DNA of 8,602 nucleotides from Nitrosopumilales archaeon (GTDB lineage Archaea; Thermoproteota; Nitrososphaeria; Nitrososphaerales; Nitrososphaeraceae): assembly GCA_009665115.1 (NCBI GenBank), contig WJXE01000063.1, positions 1 through 8,602 of the forward strand, given 5' to 3'. Under the pieces are notes generated by a model, which was given only the letters and a program-made list of their open reading frames with translations, had not been told where the DNA came from and did not search any database. Positions 1-4,694 of this stretch are shown here, piece by piece (the first letter of the stretch is position 1; each line of letters starts with the position of its first letter). The translations under genes and the position numbers were made by a program.

Positions 1-1
1 A

Positions 2-217
2 AGCTGGGTAATCCAAAGATTCTCTCTGCAAGGAAGAGGAGAAGGGTGCAAGTATACGTATTATGATGAAAACCCAGTGAGGATAGAACATTTCCCAATT
101 GAAACAGGATTAGCTACGACCGGTGTTGATATAATGGCTGCATATTCTACGAAATATCATAGTAAGGATATTTTTAAAGAGGTCTACCAAAGAGCAATCA
201 CTAAAATTTCGTTCTGA
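2..217 (+). CDS. 3' end of an unrecognised protein gene (5' truncated by the window)
   Basis: A reading frame is open from the first bases of the window to a TGA at 215-217, giving a 71-residue C-terminal fragment. It has ordinary protein composition and contains the segments DENPVRIEHFPIETG and TTGVDIMAAYSTKYHSKD, ending in a basic tail AITKISF. The other two + frames are interrupted early, so this is the best coding choice, but no start is visible because the gene begins outside the window. I do not recognise the family and assign no function. It converges on the AAA+ ATPase gene, with a non-coding gap between their 3' ends. Confidence 0.55.
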   Translation, partial: SWVIQRFSLQGRGEGCKYTYYDENPVRIEHFPIETGLATTGVDIMAAYSTKYHSKDIFKEVYQRAITKISF

Positions 218-532
218 CCCTCGCCACGACTCGAATTAATTAGATCTGGAATATAGCCTGGTATGATACCGTAGAATGTTTAAAATCACCAGCGCCTTTA
301 TATCTGAGCCGAAGCAAACAACTGAAACGCAAAATGACACCCTCTTCTTCCTCTATCGAATACCCTGCTGGGCCTTCCTCAATCATGCCTAACAAACTAT
401 TACCTGATAGCTACTATGATCGTCACTCGAGGCTCCTGGGTTTTCGTAGCCTAACTCTCGCGCGAAGCTCGTCGGCAATGCCGGCATCGAGGCCAGCTCT
501 CAACCCAAGGGTAACACATTAGCCAAACTTCT
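218..532. other. Convergent intergenic gap with a GC-rich patch
   Basis: This is the space between two gene 3' ends. No convincing gene, tRNA or terminator is visible. Roughly 425-515 is clearly richer in G+C than its surroundings and contains the self-complementary octamers TCGCGCGA and TGCCGGCA. A 62-codon ATG frame on the + strand (334-522) is serine/proline-rich and looks spurious. A short - strand frame through the same patch reads like protein (including GLDAGIADELRARVRLRK) but ends at a TGA and has no clear start. It may be a gene remnant or a structured RNA; neither is demonstrated. Confidence 0.4.
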
Positions 533-1306
533 TTAAGCCTGATCAGTTTTGTCGGTACCAGCGCCATATTTGGCAAAGGTCTCAAGAATCTTATCAAGTT
601 TAGAAACATCAATGTCACCATGTGTTAATCGGGCTATTCTTATACACTCTCTAATGTTTGTACTCTTGAGTCTATTGAATACTGCCTCGGCAATAATAGT
701 AGCAACATCTCTATCTAGTCCTTCCTCCCTATCCAGAATTTCCACAGCAATATTTACAAATTCTTCCTCTGTATATGGCTTGAAATGCATATCTCTAAAC
801 CTAGTTAGCAGTGGCGGTAATAGCTTCTCCGTACTATTACATGAGGCATAAACCCATGTCTTTAGTTGAGTTGTTCTTTTTTGATTGTGTTTTAATTCGG
901 ATAAGATACCGGACTCCATCAGATTCAAAAGACTTGTCTGATCTCGCTTATTCATCTTCTCTATCTCGTCTATTATGAAATACCTCGGTCTATATTCAAA
1001 CAGATAATCGAATATGCCAGATTTTGTAGAACTACTCCCAACAACGTAGTATGACCTTTCTAGTTTAGTAAGTGAACTCATAAACAATGACTTGGCTGAA
1101 GCAGGTGGTCCTACCAGGAGTAGATGTACTGGCTTGTCTGCCCTTATAGACATATCAAACAGTTCTTTTATATCGTCGAAACCAACAATGCCATCAAATA
1201 GACTACGTTTTTGCCCTATAGCCGGTTTAGAATATCTTCTATTACCATCAAGTTCTGAAACCGGGATGTTATTACTATTCTTTCTCCAACGACCAAATAC
1301 CCTCAT
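533..1306 (-). CDS. AAA+ family ATPase, single domain
   Basis: Predicted 257-residue cytoplasmic ATPase consisting of one AAA+ module. Walker A is GPPASAKS at about residues 66-73, Walker B is YFIIDEIEK at about 109-117, a sensor-1-like Asn sits in YASCNSTE near 157, and an arginine-finger candidate lies in PLLTRF near 169. The C-terminal part (about 175-245) is a helical lid. The sequence resembles the RuvB/MoxR/MCM-like side of AAA+ ATPases, with no protease, nuclease or transmembrane domain, so the substrate is unknown. The first 35 residues are basic and look flexible. The ATG at 1304-1306 is preceded on the coding strand by GAGGT and AAGGT (14 and 7 nt away). No VWA or other typical MoxR partner lies beside it. 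It could be a chaperone-like remodeller or a DNA-linked motor; the ATPase call is firm, the role is not. Confidence 0.85.
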   Translation of the reverse strand: MRVFGRWRKNSNNIPVSELDGNRRYSKPAIGQKRSLFDGIVGFDDIKELFDMSIRADKPVHLLLVGPPASAKSLFMSSLTKLERSYYVVGSSSTKSGIFDYLFEYRPRYFIIDEIEKMNKRDQTSLLNLMESGILSELKHNQKRTTQLKTWVYASCNSTEKLLPPLLTRFRDMHFKPYTEEEFVNIAVEILDREEGLDRDVATIIAEAVFNRLKSTNIRECIRIARLTHGDIDVSKLDKILETFAKYGAGTDKTDQA

Positions 1307-1325
1307 TTCCTTTACCTTCTACCTC

Positions 1326-1333
1326 AAATATAG
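1326..1333 (-). promoter_or_regulatory. Possible TATA box for the AAA+ ATPase gene
   Basis: On the - strand CTATATTT lies centred about 23 nt upstream of the ATG, slightly close for an archaeal promoter with a leaderless transcript. A second AT-rich stretch (TTCATATC, near 1340) is an alternative that would give a short leader containing AAGGT. The call rests on spacing and composition only. Confidence 0.3.
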
Positions 1334-1509
1334 ATATGAATCAATCCTTTTTCAAACTGATTTAGCATTATCCTGTCACTTTGTTCATTCATCTTTTTCT
1401 TGTAGAAAAATAGTATCCATGATCCAACCCAGCCCAATCTAACCTCATTGCCATAATTCCAGTTAAATAATCCAACAATTAATACCAACCTTGTCAATAG
1501 TAGAAAAAT

Positions 1510-1531
1510 ATAATATTCTGAAGTATATTAT
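1510..1531. repeat. AT-rich inverted repeat
   Basis: ATAATAT (1510-1516) and ATATTAT (1525-1531) are perfect reverse complements separated by 8 bases. The right arm also resembles a TATA box. It could be an operator, a promoter element for an unseen small RNA, or chance in AT-rich DNA. Confidence 0.45.
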
Positions 1532-1686
1532 TTTCCAAAGGTGTGGCTGGGAGCTAGCAAGTAAAATGTTTTGCGCCTTTAAGAAAGCGAGTTAAGGCAT
1601 GATATTCATCTTTTTAAATGGCCGCTACCGTCAACATATACTTTGATATGGTCATTTCATGGTGTTGGGAATCTCCGTGCGATTCT

Positions 1687-1700
1687 ATTTCGATCGAAAT
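1687..1700. repeat. Perfect 14-bp palindrome upstream of rps11
   Basis: ATTTCGATCGAAAT reads identically on both strands. It ends about 100 bases before the rps11 start and about 60 bases before the candidate TATA box. The symmetry is typical of a dimeric regulator site, but no regulator or second copy has been identified. Confidence 0.5.
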
Positions 1701-1761
1701 TGTGATAATATAAAAACAGTTAGAGGCGACGGCATTAAAATTATTCACATTTCTAACTACG

Positions 1762-1769
1762 TTAATATA
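1762..1769 (+). promoter_or_regulatory. Candidate TATA box for rps11
   Basis: TTAATATA is centred about 35 nt before the rps11 ATG. With normal archaeal TATA-to-start spacing of about 26 nt this predicts transcription beginning around 1791-1793 and a leader of only about 9 nt. No Shine-Dalgarno sequence precedes the ATG, which fits a very short leader or leaderless transcript. Confidence 0.45.
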
Positions 1770-1800
1770 GCCGCCACGTAATAAAATTACCTCTCTATTC

Positions 1801-2211
1801 ATGTCTACAGATATCGCTGAAGTTACGCAATATAAGTGGGGGGTAGCCCATATATTCAGTAGTTATAACAATACATTAGTCCATATAACAGACGTTAGCG
1901 GCGCTGAAACGGTTTCTTTCAGTTCTGGAGGGAGGCACGTAACAGCCGACCGATATGAATCTTCACCATATGCTGCTATGAAATCTGCAGTCGCCGCTGC
2001 TGATGCAGCCAAAACAAAAGGGATCAACGCCCTTCATATACGTGTAAGAGCAGTTGGGGGTGTGGGGCCGAGGATTCCAGGCCCCGGAGCTCAAGCAGCG
2101 ATTAGAGCTTTGGCGCGGGCGGGTTTCCGAATTGGTCGAATTGATGACGTTACTCCAGTTCCTCATGACACAACACGAAAGCCCGGCGGAAGGAGAGGAA
2201 GAAGAGTTTGA
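1801..2211 (+). CDS. rps11: Small ribosomal subunit protein uS11 (30S ribosomal protein S11)
   Basis: Complete 136-residue S11 of archaeal/eukaryotic type, a component of the 30S platform that contacts 16S rRNA near the mRNA exit region. The family core is easily read: WGVAHIFSSYNNTLVHITD at about residues 13-31, then SGGRHVTADR, the A-rich helix SAVAAADAAKTKGI, and the conserved GVGPRIPGPGAQAAIRALARAG at about 85-106. The DDVTPVPHDTTRKPGGRRGRRV ending is the typical basic C-terminus. The length is normal for archaea and the ATG is the obvious start. In many archaea this gene follows S13 and S4 and precedes an RNA polymerase subunit gene; here none of those is adjacent, so it appears to be transcribed from its own promoter. 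Confidence 0.97.
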   Translation: MSTDIAEVTQYKWGVAHIFSSYNNTLVHITDVSGAETVSFSSGGRHVTADRYESSPYAAMKSAVAAADAAKTKGINALHIRVRAVGGVGPRIPGPGAQAAIRALARAGFRIGRIDDVTPVPHDTTRKPGGRRGRRV

Positions 2212-2492
2212 GATCTCTCGCTGGTACCACTCTAATCTATATACAAGAAGACATTCGCACCTCAGCGAAAAATTAAGATCATTGTTTGTTAATCAACTGG
2301 ATATGAAGCATTATCAGTCAGATCAAACTGAATTACGGGATTGTGATTATGCTAAAATTTTCAGCGAAATTGCGAAGAACTATGTCTACGGAGGAAGGGC
2401 TATCTGTTGGCTCGTGACTTAAAGATTAAAAGCTGAGGTTGCGGCTGAGGTATCTTCATGGGGATATAGATTGTCTCAAACGAAAACTACCG

Positions 2493-2515
2493 TATAGTAC
2501 CTAATAAGTACTGTA
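2493..2515. repeat. Near-perfect inverted repeat upstream of the cyclase gene
   Basis: TATAGTAC (2493-2500) and GTACTGTA (2508-2515) form an 8-bp dyad around a 7-base loop, with one non-Watson-Crick pair that would be a G-U pair in RNA. It lies about 100 bases before the cyclase ATG and 55 bases before its candidate TATA box. It could be an operator or a weak hairpin. Confidence 0.4.
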
Positions 2516-2569
2516 TATTACCAATTATTGATAATCCTCCCTCTCCCTATCCTAAAGTAGCTCCCTTGG

Positions 2570-2577
2570 CTATAAGG
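2570..2577 (+). promoter_or_regulatory. Candidate TATA box for the cyclase gene
   Basis: CTATAAGG lies about 43 nt upstream of the ATG at 2616. Standard archaeal spacing predicts a start near 2599 and a leader of about 17 nt, which would include the purine-rich AAGGA at 2604-2608, suitably placed as a ribosome-binding site. Confidence 0.4.
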
Positions 2578-2615
2578 AAGGTAAAACAGTTACAGAATAT
2601 CTAAAGGAAGAAACT

Positions 2616-3485
2616 ATGTCTCAAAATGCTACCCCCTTGCGACTGGAAGACGCAGCTGAACTCGAGCGATATTTGATAACTAAACACAAAAGACCCAGAA
2701 TAGAATCTGTGTTTGACATATCTTTGTCAATTCTATACGCGGTTGCAGGGAACAAGAAAGACCCTATGACTGACCTACGGGCGTCCCTCGAACATGTGAC
2801 TGATGGTAGACAGGATTCAGTATACGTTCAGGATTACTTCAAAAGGTTTCTGTGAAGGTGAGGCGGTTTTAAAACGACTGGAAAGTTATTAACAGTAGTT
2901 TTTTGGGACATAAAGGGATTCTCCAAATTATGTGACATTCTTAAAACGTATTCGACATTACTTGTTCCATTTTTGAGGGAATTTTTTGAGGTGGCAAGAA
3001 AAATAATTTTTGAATATGGTGGAGTATTGGACAAGTATATGGGAGATGGAGTAATGGGTCTTTTTGGGTTTGAAAGTAAAGCCGGAGAATGTACAGGGAA
3101 TGCTATTTGTGCTGTTGCGGCAGCTCTTGAATTAAAAGAACTTTTTAAAGATCTCCAAGCAAAATGGATACGTATATGGGAAAAACACGTTCCACATACA
3201 ATAACAATCGGATTGAAATGTGGAATTAATACTGGTTATGCTATAGTTGGTAATATAGGAACTAAACGGAGAACTCAATTTACTGCACTAGGTTCTACTG
3301 TAAATATAGCAAGCAGGTTAACAGATATATGTAATAGCGGACAAATCATCGTCTCAGCTACTACAAAATCGAAAATTTCAAATCAATTCGAGCTAAAAAG
3401 TTTAGGTATCGTTACTGAACTTAGAAATATCTATGGCCCCTTCGAAATCTTCTCTGTGATAAAGAAGAAAAAAAATATTTCTTGA
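2616..3485 (+). pseudogene. Class III adenylate/guanylate cyclase, broken by two compensating frameshifts
   Basis: The catalytic domain that would make cAMP or cGMP is clear: first metal Asp in VVFWDIKGFS (about residue 98), Lys and second metal Asp in LDKYMGDGVMGLFG (about 140 and 144), and the transition-state Asn and Arg in STVNIASR (about 230 and 234). Serine, not Asp, occupies the base-recognition position of GSTVN, as in class IIIb-type cyclases. The N-terminal 79 codons (from ATG 2616, SD AAGGA) lie in the same frame, but TGA occurs at 2853 and 2859. Between about 2851 and 2889 the +1 frame reads CEGEAVLKRLESY, the linker expected by analogy with related archaeal cyclases as I remember them. 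One extra T in TTT (2847-2849) and one missing T near 2888-2890 would explain both shifts and restore about 289 residues. No ATG lies between the stops and the first catalytic Asp, so the 3' part is not an independent gene. It is either a recent pseudogene or carries two homopolymer sequencing errors. Confidence 0.82.
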
Positions 3486-3511
3486 ATTTACAAATATTGG
3501 CTCATGATGAT

Positions 3512-3604
3512 ATGAAAGAAATCTACCTGGGTAAACCCGTACAGAAGTTGGGAGATGTCATTAGTACTTTGTTTCGGGAAATGTTAGTGGACAGAATAGA
3601 TTAA
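3512..3604 (+). CDS. Possible 30-aa ORF, or C-terminal extension of the cyclase in the -1 frame
   Basis: From ATG 3512 the frame encodes 30 residues including KEIYLGKPVQKLGDVIS and TLFREMLVDRID. The same frame is open further upstream without an ATG, back into the cyclase 3' end across an A8 run at 3468-3475. A -1 slip there would replace the short cyclase tail by about 43 residues. The residues look protein-like, but no homologue is recognised and no ribosome-binding site is evident before the ATG. Confidence 0.25.
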   Translation: MKEIYLGKPVQKLGDVISTLFREMLVDRID

Positions 3605-3730
3605 ACACGCTCACGTTTTCACAGAGGGCCATGAAAATGAATTTTTGCCGTTAGAGCTTTTCAGACAAGACGAGTTGAACTGTCACGCTGCTTGAATCTG
3701 CATAAAGAGTCTTAGCTTATTTGGGTTTTA

Positions 3731-3907
3731 ATGGCAGCTCTGTATGAGGGTGTTACTAATAGATTAATAGGAATTTGCCTCCTCAGATTAGAGAAGAACA
3801 GATGGCAACAGCAAGACTCAGAGAATGTAAAAATCAATTCTTTATTTCGACAGGAATTTGAATTACTAGCGCTTAGCAGTTTCGTCTGTAAAGTGGCAGT
3901 AAATTGA
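3731..3907 (+). CDS. Possible 58-aa hypothetical protein
   Basis: ATG 3731 to TGA 3905-3907 encodes 58 residues beginning MAALYEGVTNRLIGICLLRL and ending LSSFVCKVAVN. A TATA-like CATAAAGA (3701-3708) is centred about 27 nt upstream, so a leaderless transcript is possible. There is no Shine-Dalgarno sequence and no recognised domain. The ORF ends just before the convergent 114-aa gene. It may be a small real gene or chance. Confidence 0.25.
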   Translation: MAALYEGVTNRLIGICLLRLEKNRWQQQDSENVKINSLFRQEFELLALSSFVCKVAVN

Positions 3908-3922
3908 TAAAGAAAGAAATGG
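3906..3922 (-). terminator. Possible T-rich terminator of the rtcB operon
   Basis: Just after the stop codon of the last operon gene, the - strand reads CCATTTCTTTCTTTATC, a pyrimidine-rich stretch like those that end archaeal transcripts without a hairpin. Evidence is position and composition only. Confidence 0.3.
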
Positions 3923-3925
3923 TCC

Positions 3926-4270
3926 TTATTTCATTTCTGAAGCAATTTTTAGGTATGCCTCGCATTTTCTTTTTTTGAAATTTATACTTAACCAGGAAAC
4001 AAACTTGTCCTCAAATTTTTTACCTTTTGAATTATCAATTTGATCTGAATTAAGCTCATACAACTTTTTTACAAACTGTCCGGAGAGGAATAACTTGGCA
4101 AAATACCATCCTGCACTAGGGGTCGGAGAGTCTAGAACGAAATTGCAATTATCATCGTTGTCATAATTGCAATTCTTCTGAAACTCGTATAGTACCTCTT
4201 TTGCAATTTTACTGTCGGATTCAAAATCGACAGTTACAAAGTCTATAAGAAAAGCATCGATCAATGGCAT
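3926..4270 (-). CDS. Hypothetical 114-aa protein, third gene of the rtcB operon
   Basis: Complete small soluble protein of unknown family. The N-terminal half is acidic and hydrophobic (LIDFVTVDFESDS, then an Asn/Asp-rich NCNYDNDDNCNF at about residues 33-44). The middle has DSPTPSAGWYFAKLFLSGQF, and the last third is lysine-rich (NSKGKKFEDKF, FKKRKCEAYLK). There is no signal peptide, membrane segment or known catalytic motif. The ATG at 4268-4270 lies 10 bases after the stop of the PDCD5-family gene, so co-transcription and a link to RNA or DNA metabolism are plausible by position only. A convincing ribosome-binding site is lacking (AAAGAA precedes the ATG). Archaeal PDCD5 genes often neighbour ribosomal protein genes such as S19e or L39e, but this is neither. 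Confidence 0.7.
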   Translation of the reverse strand: MPLIDAFLIDFVTVDFESDSKIAKEVLYEFQKNCNYDNDDNCNFVLDSPTPSAGWYFAKLFLSGQFVKKLYELNSDQIDNSKGKKFEDKFVSWLSINFKKRKCEAYLKIASEMK

Positions 4271-4280
4271 AGATTCTTTA

Positions 4281-4694
4281 CTATGCAGCCGTGCTGTCTT
4301 CGTTTTCGTACTTCAGTTTATCAGAAAAGGAAACTAACTTACCATGATCCTCAACTCTGATACTTGTATTAACCCTGATATTCATCCCTACGGATCGGAA
4401 CAATGCCAACAATTCTCCTCCTGATATCCTTTGGTTAATCTCGCCTGCTTTGACTAATTCCACAATTTTCCTTACTATCGCCCTCGTTTGAATTGGGAAC
4501 TGAGATTTTGCAAGATCCAGTACTTCCTCGCCCCTGTCGTACAGGTAGCTAGATATGATTTCCATGTCTGTTCGCGGTTGACTTTCCTGTTCTTTCCTTA
4601 CTTTCATCTTCTCCTGTATGGCAGCTTGCTTCTGTAGCTCTTTCATTTTTCGAGCCTTGATAATTGTGAGATCTCGATCTTCTTCCTCTGACAT
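4281..4694 (-). CDS. PDCD5/TFAR19-family DNA-binding protein
   Basis: A 137-residue protein of the archaeal PDCD5-like family (COG2118), small helical proteins that bind DNA and are related to the eukaryotic apoptosis-associated PDCD5; the archaeal role is not settled. The N-terminus is a charged helix (KARKMKELQKQAAIQEKMKVRKEQ, about residues 14-37). The core follows with RGEEVLDLAKSQFP at about 54-67, then AIVRKIVELVKAGEI and the family hallmark ISGGELLALFRSVGMNI at about 90-106. The C-terminus (about 115-137) is acidic and makes the protein somewhat longer than the usual 110-120 residues. The ATG overlaps the rtcB stop codon by one base in TAATG, and GGTGAT lies 9 nt upstream, so translation is probably coupled to rtcB. 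Confidence 0.92.
   Translation of the reverse strand: MSEEEDRDLTIIKARKMKELQKQAAIQEKMKVRKEQESQPRTDMEIISSYLYDRGEEVLDLAKSQFPIQTRAIVRKIVELVKAGEINQRISGGELLALFRSVGMNIRVNTSIRVEDHGKLVSFSDKLKYENEDSTAA

Larger units (their letters stand above)
1307..1800. other. Divergent spacer between the AAA+ ATPase gene and rps11
   Basis: About 490 bases without a supportable gene. It holds candidate promoters at both ends, an AT-rich inverted repeat (1510-1531) and a perfect 14-bp palindrome (1687-1700). Short ATG frames occur, for example 31 codons starting near 1618 just after a TTTTTAA stretch, and 62 codons on the - strand covering 1614-1802. None has recognisable protein character. No T-loop-like GTTCGA sequence suggests a tRNA. 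The length is large for a spacer between two leaderless genes, so a small RNA is possible but not shown. Confidence 0.4.
2212..2615. other. Spacer between rps11 and the cyclase gene
   Basis: About 400 bases. One + frame that overlaps the end of rps11 stays open to a TAA at 2420-2422, but its product has no recognisable features and its first half is simply an alternative frame of rps11. A short direct repeat GCTGAGG occurs twice, 5 bases apart, near 2431-2449. An inverted repeat lies at 2493-2515. The cyclase promoter sits at the right end. No T-rich terminator for rps11 is evident. Confidence 0.4.
3486..3925. other. Spacer with only doubtful small ORFs
   Basis: About 440 bases between the convergent ends of the cyclase gene and the rtcB operon. 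It contains the tail of an alternative frame that runs on from the cyclase end to a TAA at 3602-3604, and a 58-codon ATG frame at 3731-3907. There is no recognisable RNA gene. Composition is ordinary for the window. Confidence 0.4.

Noticed and set aside
365..400. Possible RNase P or SRP RNA motif on the - strand (GAGGAAGGCCCAGCAGGG)
   Set aside because: It only loosely resembles the conserved boxes, and the other required conserved elements and helices are not found nearby.
334..522. 62-codon + strand ORF
   Set aside because: Serine/proline-rich low-information product, no promoter or ribosome-binding site, and it crosses a patch of distinct composition.
1683..1705. T-loop-like TTCGATC suggesting a tRNA
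   Set aside because: No acceptor stem, D-arm or anticodon arm can be built around it; it is part of the 14-bp palindrome.
1614..1802. 62-codon - strand ORF upstream of rps11
   Set aside because: It covers the rps11 promoter and start and has no protein-like features; likely chance.
2054..2422. 122-codon + strand frame overlapping the end of rps11
   Set aside because: Its first 53 codons are the +1 frame of a highly conserved ribosomal gene. The remainder has no recognised motif, start signal or ribosome-binding site. The open tail after rps11 (2212-2422) is about 70 codons, which can occur by chance.
2431..2449. Direct repeat GCTGAGG spaced by 5 bases as a repeat array
   Set aside because: Only two short copies, with no further units; not evidence for CRISPR or an iteron origin.
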